DNA of 64,000 bases from Niveispirillum sp943370215. GTDB lineage: Bacteria > Pseudomonadota > Alphaproteobacteria > Azospirillales > Azospirillaceae. The notes beneath the pieces were generated by a model. It made no database searches and had not been told where the DNA came from. It was given only the letters and a program-made list of their open reading frames with translations. The stretch covers positions 124,001-188,000 of the forward strand of contig CALRQC020000005.1 of the NCBI GenBank assembly GCA_943370215.1, written 5' to 3'. Below are positions 1-8,728 of this stretch, in pieces. The position numbers and the translations under genes were made by a program. How positions within the stretch are numbered: the first letter of the stretch is position 1; every line of letters begins with the position of its first letter.

Positions 1-2
1 AC

Positions 3-482
3 AGGCTGACGCTGCCCGCCTCCCACTATACCCCCGTCAATGCCGCGCTGATCCCGACCGGGGAACTGAAGCCGGTGGAGGGTACGGTGTTTGACTTCCG
101 CAAGGGGCGGGTGCTGAGCGATGGGTTGCGCGACGGCACCGACCCGCAGATCGTCGCCGGTCGCGGCTATGACCATAATTTCGCCATCGATAGCGGCCTG
201 ACGCCGAAGCAGAAATTGACCGCCCGCTTGGAAGACCCGGATTCCGGCCGCGTGCTGGAGGTCTACTCGACCCAGCCCGGCATCCAGGTCTATACCGGCA
301 ATTTCCTGGATGGAACGCTGGTGGGCAAGCAGGGGCACCTGTACCGGATGAGCGATGGTATCGCCCTGGAACCGCAGAAATTCCCCGATGCGCCCAACCA
401 GCCCGCTTTCACCTCTGCCCGTGTCGATCCGGGAAAGCCCTATCGGCATGAGATGAGTTTCCGTTTGTCCGTTGCCCAGTAA
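3..482 (+). CDS. galM: Aldose 1-epimerase (galactose mutarotase), 3' part
   Basis: This is the C-terminal part of a mutarotase; the gene begins before the window. Aldose 1-epimerases interconvert alpha and beta anomers of free sugars such as glucose, galactose, xylose and arabinose. The visible part carries family hallmarks: IPTGE followed by GTVFDFR, GYDHNF, and the C-terminal stretch around QPGIQVYTGNFLDG, where the family's catalytic glutamate region and sugar pocket lie. The reading frame is open from base 3 and stops 19 bases before the dehydratase start, so the two genes are probably co-transcribed. A mutarotase next to pentonate and arabinan genes would feed the correct sugar anomer to a sugar dehydrogenase. 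The N-terminus and any signal peptide cannot be seen. Confidence 0.88.
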   Translation, partial: RLTLPASHYTPVNAALIPTGELKPVEGTVFDFRKGRVLSDGLRDGTDPQIVAGRGYDHNFAIDSGLTPKQKLTARLEDPDSGRVLEVYSTQPGIQVYTGNFLDGTLVGKQGHLYRMSDGIALEPQKFPDAPNQPAFTSARVDPGKPYRHEMSFRLSVAQ

Positions 483-501
483 GAATGAAGGACCGTTGGT
501 C

Positions 502-2304
502 ATGACCCCCGCGCCCACCGAGCCGAAGAAGCTGCGCTCCCGCGCCTGGTTCGATAATCCGGCCAATATCGACATGACAGCGCTGTATCTGGAGCGCTAT
601 CTGAATTTCGGCCTGTCGCTGGAGGAACTGCGCTCGGGCAAGCCGATCATCGGCATTGCCCAGACCGGTTCCGACCTCAGCCCCTGCAACCGCCACCATC
701 TGGTGCTGGCGGAACGGGTGCGCGACGGTATTCGGGAGGCCGGGGGCATTCCGCTGGAATTCCCCGTCCACCCGATCCAGGAAACCGGCAAGCGCCCCAC
801 GGCGGGGCTGGACCGTAACCTGGCCTATCTGACCCTGGTGGAGGTGCTGTATGGCTATCCGCTGGATGGTGTGGTGCTGACCATCGGTTGCGACAAGACC
901 ACGCCTGCCTGCCTGATGGCGGCGGCCACGGTGAACATTCCCGCCATTGCGCTGTCGGTCGGCCCGATGCTGAATGGCTGGCACAAGGGTGAACGCACCG
1001 GTTCCGGCACCATCGTCTGGAAGGCCCGGCAGATGCTGGCCGCCGGTGAGATCGACAATGACGGTTTCATCAAGCTGGTGGCGTCGTCGGCCCCGTCCAC
1101 GGGTTATTGCAACACCATGGGCACGGCCACCACGATGAACAGCCTGGCTGAGGCGCTGGGGATGCAGTTGCCCGGTGGTGCCGCCATCCCGGCCCCGTAC
1201 CGTGACCGCCAGGAAATGGCCTATCGCACCGGCCTGCGCGCCGTGCAGATGGTGCATGAAGATCTGAAGCCGTCGGATATCCTGACGCGCGACGCCTTCC
1301 TGAACGCCATTGCGGTGAATTCTGCCATTGGCGGTTCCACCAACGCGCCGATCCATCTGGCCGCCATCGCCCGGCATATGGGCGTGGAACTGGATCTGCA
1401 GGATTGGCAGAGCCACGGCCATGATATTCCGCTGCTGGTGAACCTGCAGCCCGCCGGCGAATATCTGGGCGAGGATTATTACCGCGCCGGCGGTGTGCCC
1501 GCCGTGGTGTCGCAGTTGATGCAGCAGGGCCGCATCATTGAAAACGCGCTGACCGTCAATGGCAAGAGCATTGGCGACAATTGCCGGGGCGTGGAGATTG
1601 AGGATGAGAAGGTCATCCGCCCCTATGGCCAGCCGCTGAAGGAGAAGGCCGGCTTCATCGTGCTGCGCGGCAATCTGTTCGATGCCGCGATTATGAAGAC
1701 CAGTGTGATCAGCCCGGAATTCCGCGACCGTTACCTCTCCAACCCTAACGACCCGGAAGCCTTTGAAGGCCCCGCCGTGGTGTTCGACGGGCCGGAGGAT
1801 TACCATCACCGCATCGACGATCCGTCGCTGGGCATCACGTCGGAGACGCTGTTGTTCATGCGCGGTGCCGGCCCGGTGGGCTATCCGGGGGCGGCCGAGG
1901 TGGTGAATATGCGCCCGCCGGCCTATCTGATCCGCGAAGGCATCTCCGCCCTGCCCTGCATCGGCGATGGCCGCCAGTCGGGCACGTCCGGTTCCCCCTC
2001 CATCCTCAACGCTTCCCCGGAAGCGGCGGCGGGCGGGGCCCTGGCCCTGCTGCGCACCGGTGACCGCGTGCGCATCGACCTGAAGCACTGCACCGTCAAT
2101 GTGCAGGTCTCTGACGAGGAACTGGCCAAGCGCCGGGCGGAACTGGCGGCGGCTGGTGGTTACGCCTATCCGGCCTCCCAGACGCCCTGGCAGGAAATCC
2201 AGCGCGCCACGGTGGGCCAGATGAATACCGGTGCCATTCTGGAAGGGGCGGAGAAGTATCAGCGCATCGCCCAGACCAAGGGCCTGCCGCGGGATAATCA
2301 CTGA
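502..2304 (+). CDS. IlvD/Edd family pentonate (xylonate/arabinonate) dehydratase
   Basis: A 600-aa IlvD/Edd dehydratase. It closely resembles Caulobacter xylonate dehydratase XylD and rhizobial L-arabinonate dehydratase, which convert a pentonate to 2-keto-3-deoxy-pentonate in the cytoplasm. The [2Fe-2S] cysteines appear to be Cys62 (SPCNR), Cys130 (GCDKTTP) and Cys203 (GYCNTMG). Lys132 matches the lysine that is carbamylated and binds Mg2+ in the family. DGRQSGTSGSPSILNASPE holds the catalytic serine. I chose ATG 502, with a purine-rich GAAGGA upstream, over a TTG at 472 that would overlap galM. Family enzymes accept several sugar acids. The arabinan-degrading neighbours favour L-arabinonate, but sequence resemblance points equally to D-xylonate, so the substrate is left open. 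Confidence 0.9.
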   Translation: MTPAPTEPKKLRSRAWFDNPANIDMTALYLERYLNFGLSLEELRSGKPIIGIAQTGSDLSPCNRHHLVLAERVRDGIREAGGIPLEFPVHPIQETGKRPTAGLDRNLAYLTLVEVLYGYPLDGVVLTIGCDKTTPACLMAAATVNIPAIALSVGPMLNGWHKGERTGSGTIVWKARQMLAAGEIDNDGFIKLVASSAPSTGYCNTMGTATTMNSLAEALGMQLPGGAAIPAPYRDRQEMAYRTGLRAVQMVHEDLKPSDILTRDAFLNAIAVNSAIGGSTNAPIHLAAIARHMGVELDLQDWQSHGHDIPLLVNLQPAGEYLGEDYYRAGGVPAVVSQLMQQGRIIENALTVNGKSIGDNCRGVEIEDEKVIRPYGQPLKEKAGFIVLRGNLFDAAIMKTSVISPEFRDRYLSNPNDPEAFEGPAVVFDGPEDYHHRIDDPSLGITSETLLFMRGAGPVGYPGAAEVVNMRPPAYLIREGISALPCIGDGRQSGTSGSPSILNASPEAAAGGALALLRTGDRVRIDLKHCTVNVQVSDEELAKRRAELAAAGGYAYPASQTPWQEIQRATVGQMNTGAILEGAEKYQRIAQTKGLPRDNH

Positions 2305-2332
2305 GCGGTTGAGGCGGAGTGTCCGCCTTGAG

Positions 2333-2372
2333 ATCCCCACTCGGCAACATTTTGCCGAGTGGGGATTTTATT
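2333..2372 (+). terminator. Rho-independent terminator after the dehydratase
   Basis: A perfect 15-bp stem (ATCCCCACTCGGCAA pairing with its complement at 2352-2366) encloses a 4-base loop and is followed by TTTATT. It ends the galM-dehydratase transcript and separates it from the convergent lrp gene. The 175 bases that follow are AT-rich and show no gene. Confidence 0.93.
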
Positions 2373-2548
2373 AAATTAATGGGTATTTTCTATTTAACCG
2401 ATAATTTTGAAGATAAAAAATTTAATATATATGTGTTTATAATCACTAGATTGTCTTGCCCGGCACGTTGAAGTTCTTGAAAAGGCGGGCTGGGCGCACC
2501 GCCATTGAAGAATTGCTGGGGGCGATCAGGCGACGATCATCCTCTGGA

Positions 2549-2995
2549 TTACGCCCTCCGATGGCTGCGCATGGCAAAGCTTGATTTGATGCGTGCAACC
2601 CCGGGCAGGCGCGACAGCGCATCGCGGTGGAACGCACCATAATCGTCGATACCTGCAATCTGCACCCGCAACAGATAATCGCCCGTGCCCGTCATCAGAT
2701 ACCATTCCTGGATCTCGGGATGGGGGCGCAGGGCCGCCTCGAACCGTGTCAGATATTCCTCTGTCTGCCGTTCCAGTTCGATCTGGACGATCGCGGTCGT
2801 GCCTTCATCGGGCGCGGCCCTTGAAACGATGGCCGTATAGCCGCGGATCACCCCGGCTTTTTCAAGCAGGCGCACCCGCCGCAGACAAGCCGATGGCGAC
2901 AGGCCCACCATAGCGGCCAGCGCATTGTTGGTGATGCGCGCATCAAGCCGCAGGCAGTTCAATATCCGACGGTCGGCATCGTCAAGCGTACTCAT
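2549..2995 (-). CDS. Lrp/AsnC family regulator, likely of alanine catabolism
   Basis: A 148-aa Lrp/AsnC protein with an N-terminal winged helix-turn-helix (about residues 4-55, LDDADRRILNCLRLDARIT) and a C-terminal RAM ligand-binding domain (about 70-140, including the typical GTGDYLLRV). Such proteins form octamers and bind amino acids. It is transcribed divergently from alr-dadA, the layout of dadR/dadXA loci, where the regulator senses L-alanine and activates racemase and D-amino-acid dehydrogenase genes. The 120-bp divergent region is the obvious target. That it acts on alr-dadA is inferred from position. Confidence 0.9.
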   Translation of the reverse strand: MSTLDDADRRILNCLRLDARITNNALAAMVGLSPSACLRRVRLLEKAGVIRGYTAIVSRAAPDEGTTAIVQIELERQTEEYLTRFEAALRPHPEIQEWYLMTGTGDYLLRVQIAGIDDYGAFHRDALSRLPGVARIKSSFAMRSHRRA

Positions 2996-3043
2996 GCAGA
3001 AAATTCCAAACCTTCGCAGATTATGCTGATTATTCGGTCCTGA

Positions 3044-3062
3044 CTGTCAGTTCATACGACAG
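3044..3062. promoter_or_regulatory. Short inverted repeat in the lrp/alr divergent promoter
   Basis: CTGTC and GACAG are separated by 9 bases, midway between the two divergent starts. The position suits an Lrp binding site, but Lrp sites are degenerate and this is a single short repeat. Confidence 0.35.
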
Positions 3063-3115
3063 TTGGGTGAGAAATTGACAGGAATTTTTCTTATCTTCCT
3101 GTGGGGAGATGAGAC

Positions 3116-4261
3116 ATGAACGAACAGAGGCAGGTGCCTGCCGGGTCGAGCCGGCTCACCATCGATCTTGATGCGCTTCGCGCCAATTACCGCTCGCTGG
3201 CGGTTCGGGTCGCGCCGGCGCGCTGTGGTGCCGTCATGAAAGCGAACGCCTACGGATTGGGCGTCGCGCAGGCTGCACCGGCTCTTTACCGAGAGGGATG
3301 CCGCAGTTTCTTCGTCGCCCAGTTCTGTGAGGCGACAGCACTGGCCCGGGCCATCGGTGCCGGGGCGGAGATATTTATTCTCAACGGCGTGGACCCCGGC
3401 AATGAAGCCCTATGCGCCGAACAGAATTTCCTGCCGGCGCTCAATTCACTGTCTCAGGTGGAGCGCTGGCGGGCATTGGCGCGGACCTTGGGGCGCGCGC
3501 TTCCTGCCGCCCTGCAGATCGATACCGGCATGTCGCGGCTGGGCCTGCCGCATTCCGCGGCGATGGCGCTGGCCGGGGATGCGTCCTTCGGGCGGGAGGT
3601 CGAGTTGCGCCTGCTGTTGACACATCTCGCCTGTGCCGACGAACCCGAGCGGCCGGAGAATGGTGCTCAACTGGCGGCCTTCAACGCTGTCGGCGCCTGT
3701 TTCCCATCGGTGCCGAAGTCGGTGGCCAACAGCGGCGGCGTCATGCTGTCGTCTGACTATTACGGCGATCTGGCGCGGCCTGGGCTCGCTCTCTATGGCG
3801 TCGATCCGGGTCCCGTCGATGCCGGGTTGCGTCCCGTCGTCGGGCTTGAGGCGCGGGTGACCCAGATCCGTACCATCGCGGCGGGAACCGGTGTCGGTTA
3901 TGGCCTGAAGCATGTCGCAACCGCAGCGCAGCGCATTGCCACGATCTCGCTCGGCTATGCCGATGGCTGGCCGCGCAGCCTGAGCGGTGTCGGTGCCGCC
4001 TGGCATCGCGGCGTTCGGCTGCCGATCCTGGGGCGGGTATCGATGGACAGCCTGACGGTCGATATCAGCGCACTGCCTGACGCGGCGCTGGCGGAAGGCG
4101 ACTTTGTCGAGTTTCTAGGCCCCTCACAGTCACTGAGCGATGTGGCCCGCGACGCGGGAACCATTGCCTATGAAATATTGACCTGGCTCGGCACCCGCCA
4201 CACGCGGATTTTTGTCGAGAACGGTGTTGCGCAAACCTTCGCTGCTGGAGAACCGCTTTGA
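3116..4261 (+). CDS. alr: Alanine racemase
   Basis: A 381-aa PLP-dependent fold-III racemase interconverting L- and D-alanine. The PLP lysine is Lys42 in VMKANAYGLG, a signature of the family. The downstream motifs THLACAD, NSGGVMLS, ARPGLALYG, GVGYG (catalytic tyrosine region), SLGYADGWPR and GRVSMD are all present, and the length is normal. ATG 3116 follows a GTGGGGAG ribosome site. The gene overlaps dadA by four bases. Pairing with a D-amino-acid dehydrogenase and an Lrp marks it as the catabolic racemase (DadX type), which makes D-alanine for oxidation, rather than the housekeeping cell-wall enzyme; a second alr elsewhere in the genome is likely. Confidence 0.95.
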   Translation: MNEQRQVPAGSSRLTIDLDALRANYRSLAVRVAPARCGAVMKANAYGLGVAQAAPALYREGCRSFFVAQFCEATALARAIGAGAEIFILNGVDPGNEALCAEQNFLPALNSLSQVERWRALARTLGRALPAALQIDTGMSRLGLPHSAAMALAGDASFGREVELRLLLTHLACADEPERPENGAQLAAFNAVGACFPSVPKSVANSGGVMLSSDYYGDLARPGLALYGVDPGPVDAGLRPVVGLEARVTQIRTIAAGTGVGYGLKHVATAAQRIATISLGYADGWPRSLSGVGAAWHRGVRLPILGRVSMDSLTVDISALPDAALAEGDFVEFLGPSQSLSDVARDAGTIAYEILTWLGTRHTRIFVENGVAQTFAAGEPL

Positions 4262-5514
4262 AAGTCATCGTTCTGGGTGCCGGCGTCGTCGGTGTGACCT
4301 CCGCCTATTATCTGGCCGAAGCCGGGCATGATGTGGTGCTGATCGACCGTCAGCCAGGGCCTGCGCTTGAAACCAGCTTTGCCAATGCTGGCGAGATTTC
4401 ACCGGGCTATGCCTCGCCATGGGCCGCACCGGGAATCCCGACCAAGGCGCTGCGGTGGCTGTTCATGACGCACGCCCCGCTGATCATCAAGCCGACCGCC
4501 GACATGGCGATGTTGCGATGGATGCTGGCCATGCTGGGCAACTGCACCAAGGCCCGCTATGCGCTCAACAAAAGCCGGATGGTGCGGCTGGCCGAGTTCA
4601 GCCGTGACGAGCTGGTGGCACTGCGCGGCAAGCTCGGTCTCGATTATGATCACCGGTCACAGGGCACGCTGCAGCTGTTCCGCACTCAGAAGCAACTCGA
4701 CGCCAGCGGGGGCGACATTGCCGTGCTGCGTGAATATGGCGTTTCCTATGAATTGCTGGACCGTGATGGGTGCGTCGCGGCCGAACCCGGACTTGCCGCG
4801 ACGCGCGACAATTTCGTCGGCGGCCTGCGGTTACCCGGTGACGAGACCGGCGATTGCCATATCTTTACCAACAAGCTGGCTGCCTTGCTGCCGGGCATGG
4901 GGGTGGATATCCGGTATGGCACGTCCATCACGTCGCTGGCGGTGGAAGGGGGGCGCATCGCCGGGGTCCATACCGACAAGGGCACGGTGCAGGGCGACGC
5001 TTATCTGGTGGCCCTGGCCAGCTACGCCCCAGCGCTGCTCCGCCCGCTCGGGCTGGATCTGCCGATCTATCCGGTGAAGGGCTATTCCATCACCCTGCCG
5101 GTCAGCGACCCTGACCGCGCGCCGGTATCGACCCTGCTGGATGAAAGCTACAAGATCGCCATCACCCGCCTGGGTAACAGGATCAGGGTTGGGGGCATGG
5201 CGGAACTGTCGGGGTTTAACAATGTGCTGCCGCCGCGGCGGGAAGCGACGCTGCGCTATTCGCTCAACAATCTGTTCCCCGGTGCCGCCGACAACAGCGT
5301 GCCATCGCATTACTGGAGCGGCCTGCGCCCCATGACCCCCGACAGCACGCCCATTGTCGGTGCCACGCCGATATCCAACCTATTCCTCAATGCCGGCCAC
5401 GGCACGCTGGGATGGACCATGGCTTGTGGCTCCGGCCGACTGATCGCCAGTCTTATGGGTGGCACGAAACCGCCGATCGACCCGGACGGCCTTGGCATCG
5501 CCCGGTATCGCTGA
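4258..5514 (+). CDS. dadA: D-amino-acid dehydrogenase, small-subunit type
   Basis: A 418-aa FAD-dependent dehydrogenase that oxidises D-alanine to pyruvate and ammonia and passes electrons to the respiratory chain at the inner membrane. The N-terminus has the dinucleotide-binding fold VLGAGVVGVTSAYYLAEAG. Further DadA landmarks are TSFANAGEISPGYASPWAAPG, GLRPMTPDSTPIVG, and the C-terminal NAGHGTLGWTMACGSG. The start is a TTG inside the alr stop (TTGA overlap), with GGAGAA just upstream, so the two genes are translationally coupled. Alr supplies the D-isomer, and together they allow growth on L-alanine. Confidence 0.94.
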   Translation: MKVIVLGAGVVGVTSAYYLAEAGHDVVLIDRQPGPALETSFANAGEISPGYASPWAAPGIPTKALRWLFMTHAPLIIKPTADMAMLRWMLAMLGNCTKARYALNKSRMVRLAEFSRDELVALRGKLGLDYDHRSQGTLQLFRTQKQLDASGGDIAVLREYGVSYELLDRDGCVAAEPGLAATRDNFVGGLRLPGDETGDCHIFTNKLAALLPGMGVDIRYGTSITSLAVEGGRIAGVHTDKGTVQGDAYLVALASYAPALLRPLGLDLPIYPVKGYSITLPVSDPDRAPVSTLLDESYKIAITRLGNRIRVGGMAELSGFNNVLPPRREATLRYSLNNLFPGAADNSVPSHYWSGLRPMTPDSTPIVGATPISNLFLNAGHGTLGWTMACGSGRLIASLMGGTKPPIDPDGLGIARYR

Positions 5515-5873
5515 AACGGGCAAACAGCAGGGACGCCAAGCATACTTGTCACCAGCGCCACAGCCTATGGACTTATCGTGTCTTGAAGCCATATGTGCCT
5601 GCAGCTTTCGGCAATGCTGCCACGGCCATGGCTTGGCGATGGATCAATTACGGTTAGGCAGAAGGGCGCGCCAGCAGCAGGTTCGCGCCGGCAACCTATG
5701 CTGCCCTGATTAACCATGACCGGCTTTATGGTCGTTCGGAACATCGCCTGACATTCCAGACGCGGGAGGCTGACAACCTGTCCCTTTTGGGGGGGGCACA
5801 GGCATCGCAGCGGCGTGAATGCGGCCTTTCCCCGCTCCGGTAGATTTATTACATAGACAAATAGATGATCACA

Positions 5874-5911
5874 GCGCCGGTGCCCCTCATAGGGCTCCGG
5901 CGCCTTTTGTT
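5874..5911 (+). terminator. Terminator-like hairpin after alr-dadA
   Basis: GCGCCGG and CCGGCGC pair, with an inner GCCC/GGGC helix, and CTTTTGTTT follows. It is the only strong terminator in the 526 bases after dadA. Confidence 0.75.
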
Positions 5912-5959
5912 TCATCCGTCCCAGTGCGCATCCATCATTGCCAATCCGGCCCACCTGTA

Positions 5960-5974
5960 ATATGTCAGAGTTAT
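5960..5974. promoter_or_regulatory. FadR/GntR-type operator A, before the FAH operon
   Basis: On the minus strand this reads ATAACTCTGACATAT, a degenerate match to the shared near-palindrome ATTTGTCTGACAAAT, which contains the FadR-family consensus TNGTNNNACNA. It lies 66 bp before the FAH gene, a suitable place for a promoter-blocking repressor. It is the weakest of the set. Confidence 0.55.
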
Positions 5975-6040
5975 TGGCAAGCCGGTTCCCCCGGCTGGAA
6001 ATGAACAGTGCGCCCGAAGTGGCGTGACGGGAGAGGAAAG

Positions 6041-7030
6041 ATGGCACTTCGTCTGTTGCAGCATCGCGCCGCCGATGGCGCGCGCTCGGTGATCTTCGCG
6101 CAAGGGGAAGCGGCCTGTTTCCTGCCCGGCGTCGCGTCCGTGCGCGAACTGGCCTTACGTGCCATTGCCGCCGGCCGTTCCCTGGCTGAAGAGGCAGCCG
6201 CCTGTGGCCAGGGTGCCGCCGTGGATATCGCCGCCGAACTCGCGGCCGGGCGTCTGCTGGCCCCCATCGATCATGAAGACCCGGCGCATCTGGTGCTGGC
6301 CGGCACCGGGCTGACGCATCTGGGATCGGCGGAAGGCCGCGACAAGATGCATAAGGCCGCCCAGCAGGGCGCCGTCACCGATTCTATGCGCATGTTCCTG
6401 GAAGGGCTGGAGGGTGGCAAGCCCGCCCCCGGACAGGTCGGCCAGCAGCCGGAATGGTTCTACAAGGGCGATGGCTCCCAGCTTGTCGGTCCGGAACAGC
6501 CGCTGACCATGCCGTCCTTCGCCAAGGATGGCGGGGAGGAGCCGGAACTGGCCGGCATTTATGTGATCGGCCCCGATGGCTCGCCCTATCGCTTGGGTCT
6601 GGCGCTGGCCAACGAGTTTTCCGACCATGTGACGGAGCGGCATAATTACCTGTGGCTGGCCCATAGCAAGCTGCGCCAGGCGTCGCTGGGGCCGGAACTG
6701 CTGATCGGCGACGTGCCCGCCCATGTGGAAGGCAGCAGCCGGATTGTCCGCGATGGCGCGGTGATCTGGGAAAAGCCCTTCCTGTCCGGTGAGGACAACA
6801 TGTCCCACACGCTGGCCAATCTGGAACATCATCACTTTAAATATGATCTGTTCCGCCGTGCCGGCGATGTGCATGTGCATTTCTTCGGCACCGCCACGCT
6901 CTCCTTCAGCGATGGGGTGCGCACGCAGGAAGGCGATGTGTTTGAAATCGCCGCGGCCCCCTTCACCCTGCCGGCCCGCAACCGGCTGGAACGGGCGGCG
7001 GCGGTGGACGTGGCAGTGAAGGCACTTTGA
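6041..7030 (+). CDS. AraD1/GguC-like FAH-superfamily enzyme, putative 2-keto-3-deoxy-pentonate dehydratase
   Basis: A 329-aa protein of the fumarylacetoacetate-hydrolase superfamily, closest to the AraD1/GguC group found in pentose loci. Related enzymes (XylX, 2-keto-3-deoxy-pentonate dehydratases) turn the IlvD/Edd product into alpha-ketoglutarate semialdehyde. Visible features are HLGSAEGRDKMHK, an acidic metal-binding segment around GLALANEFSDHVTE, and HVHFFGTATLSF near the C-terminus. ATG 6041 follows a strong GAGAGGAAAG site; longer starts lack one. It heads an operon with three arabinan-degrading enzymes (gaps about 80, 59 and 11 bases). The reaction is inferred from family and context; hydratase or lyase activity on another 2-keto acid is possible. 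Confidence 0.82.
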   Translation: MALRLLQHRAADGARSVIFAQGEAACFLPGVASVRELALRAIAAGRSLAEEAAACGQGAAVDIAAELAAGRLLAPIDHEDPAHLVLAGTGLTHLGSAEGRDKMHKAAQQGAVTDSMRMFLEGLEGGKPAPGQVGQQPEWFYKGDGSQLVGPEQPLTMPSFAKDGGEEPELAGIYVIGPDGSPYRLGLALANEFSDHVTERHNYLWLAHSKLRQASLGPELLIGDVPAHVEGSSRIVRDGAVIWEKPFLSGEDNMSHTLANLEHHHFKYDLFRRAGDVHVHFFGTATLSFSDGVRTQEGDVFEIAAAPFTLPARNRLERAAAVDVAVKAL

Positions 7031-7109
7031 CGGTGGCCGGGCGGTTGCCGGGGGACCGCACCGCCCGACCTTGCCGACGAAAATCAAAAAAATAAACCGG
7101 AGGAAACCC

Positions 7110-8669
7110 ATGATCGCGTCCCTGCGCCGGATCACGGCCATACTGCTGTCTGTCACCGCCCTGGTGCCGGCCGCCTTGGGCCAGACGGCTGGCAAGCCCA
7201 CCAGTGCCACCATCCAGGCTGACCGGCCCGGCCCCACCTATGACCGCCGCATCTTCACCCAGTTTGCCGAACATCTGGGCCATGGCATCTATGGCGGGCT
7301 GTGGGTCGGTAATGACAAGAATATCCCCAACCGCAATGGCTTCCGTACCGATGTGGTCGAGGCGCTGCGCCGGCTGAAGGTGCCGGTGGTGCGCTGGCCG
7401 GGCGGCTGCTTTGCCGATGAATATCATTGGCGCGACGGGGTGGGGCCGCAGAACAAGCGGCCGGTGAAGGTGAACACCCATTGGGGTGGCGTGACCGAAC
7501 CCAACACCGTCGGCACCCATGAATTCATGGAACTGGTGAAGCAGTTGGGCGCGGAACCCTATGTCGCCGGCAATGTCGGCAATGGCACGCCGCAGGAAAT
7601 GGCCGACTGGGTGGAATATATGACCGCCCCCGCCGGCAGCCTGGCCGAGGAGCGGGCCAGGAACGGCCAGAAACAGCCCTGGCAGGTGCCCTATTTCGGC
7701 GTCGGGAATGAGCTGTGGGGCTGTGGCGGCAATATGCGCGCCGAATATGCCGCCGACGTCACCCGCCGCTATGCCACCTTCATCAAGGTGCCGGCCGGCT
7801 CCAAGATCAGCAAGATCGCCGCCGGCGCCAATGTGGATGATGTTGACTGGACGGAGACGATGATGCGCGTCGCCGCCAAGCAATTGGACGCGCTGTCGCT
7901 GCATTATTACACGGTACCCGGCGCCTGGCCGCCCAAGGCATCCGCCACCCAGTTCGATGAGGCAGGCTGGGCCGAGACACTGGCCGAGGCCCGGCGGATG
8001 GATGATCTGATCACCCGGCACAGCGCCATCATGGATAAATATGATCCGCAGAAACGGGTCTGGCTGGCGGTGGATGAGTGGGGCACCTGGTATGCCGGCG
8101 ATCCCGGCACCAATCCGGGCTTCCTGCGTCAGCAGAATACGCTGCGTGATGCGCTGGTTGCCTCCACCACTCTGGATATCTTCGCCCGCCATGCCGACCG
8201 CGTGCGGATGAGCGCCATTGCCCAGATGGTTAATGTGCTGCAGGCCATGGTGCTGACCGACGGGCCCAAGATGGTGCTGACGCCCACCTATCATGTGTTT
8301 GAGATGTATCAGCCCTGGCAGGATGCCACCGTGCTGCCCATCAGCATCGACACGCCCAGCTACACCAAGGATAAATGGACGATGCCGGCCGTCAGCGGCT
8401 CGGCGGTGCGGGCCAAGGATGGCCGGCTGCATGTCGGCCTGTCCAACCTGGACCCTAATAACGCCAACAAGGTGACGGTGAAGCTGGAAGGCGTGAGCGC
8501 CAGCGCCGTCAGCGGCCGGGTGCTGACGGCATCTGCCATCAACGCCCATAATGATTTCAACGCACCGGATGTGGTGAAGCCCGCCGCCTTCAGCGATGCC
8601 CGCATTGAAGGTGGGGTTCTGACAGTGACGCTGCCGGCCAAATCGGTGGTGGTGCTGGACCTGCGCTGA
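7110..8669 (+). CDS. GH51 alpha-L-arabinofuranosidase, exported
   Basis: A 519-aa GH51 enzyme that removes terminal alpha-L-arabinofuranosyl residues from arabinan, arabinoxylan or oligosaccharides. A Sec signal peptide covers about residues 1-24 (LLSVTALVPAALG), which is less usual for GH51 and implies a periplasmic or outer-surface site. Key residues of this retaining family are visible: acid/base Glu201 in GVGNELWG and nucleophile Glu323 in AVDEWGTWY. The substrate-pocket motif VVRWPGGCFADEYHWRDG is also present. The C-terminal beta domain (about 400-519) is complete. ATG 7110 follows GGAGGAAA. It would finish the job of the two GH43 enzymes downstream by releasing free arabinose. Confidence 0.94.
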   Translation: MIASLRRITAILLSVTALVPAALGQTAGKPTSATIQADRPGPTYDRRIFTQFAEHLGHGIYGGLWVGNDKNIPNRNGFRTDVVEALRRLKVPVVRWPGGCFADEYHWRDGVGPQNKRPVKVNTHWGGVTEPNTVGTHEFMELVKQLGAEPYVAGNVGNGTPQEMADWVEYMTAPAGSLAEERARNGQKQPWQVPYFGVGNELWGCGGNMRAEYAADVTRRYATFIKVPAGSKISKIAAGANVDDVDWTETMMRVAAKQLDALSLHYYTVPGAWPPKASATQFDEAGWAETLAEARRMDDLITRHSAIMDKYDPQKRVWLAVDEWGTWYAGDPGTNPGFLRQQNTLRDALVASTTLDIFARHADRVRMSAIAQMVNVLQAMVLTDGPKMVLTPTYHVFEMYQPWQDATVLPISIDTPSYTKDKWTMPAVSGSAVRAKDGRLHVGLSNLDPNNANKVTVKLEGVSASAVSGRVLTASAINAHNDFNAPDVVKPAAFSDARIEGGVLTVTLPAKSVVVLDLR

Positions 8670-8728
8670 GGCGGTTGCCGGGGAACGCCCTCGTTCCCCG
8701 GCCCGGATTCCCAAAAACGGAGGAAACC

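Larger units (their letters stand above)
5515..6040. other. Intergenic region between dadA and the FAH operon
   Basis: 526 bases with no convincing gene on either strand; short frames lack a ribosome site and family resemblance. It holds a terminator (5874-5911) for alr-dadA and a GntR-type operator (5960-5974) for the next operon. A run of eight G at about 5790 and mixed composition suggest decayed or non-coding sequence. Confidence 0.6.

Noticed and set aside
409..2340. A 643-codon open frame on the minus strand opposite the dehydratase gene
   Set aside because: It is rich in His, Gln, Arg and Gly in the way typical of antisense frames in high-GC genes, has no recognisable domain, and the plus strand encodes a clear IlvD/Edd enzyme.
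3076..3105. TTGACA as a -35 element for alr
   Set aside because: A -10 at normal spacing would fall on the ribosome binding site, leaving no room for a leader, and no -10-like hexamer is present there.
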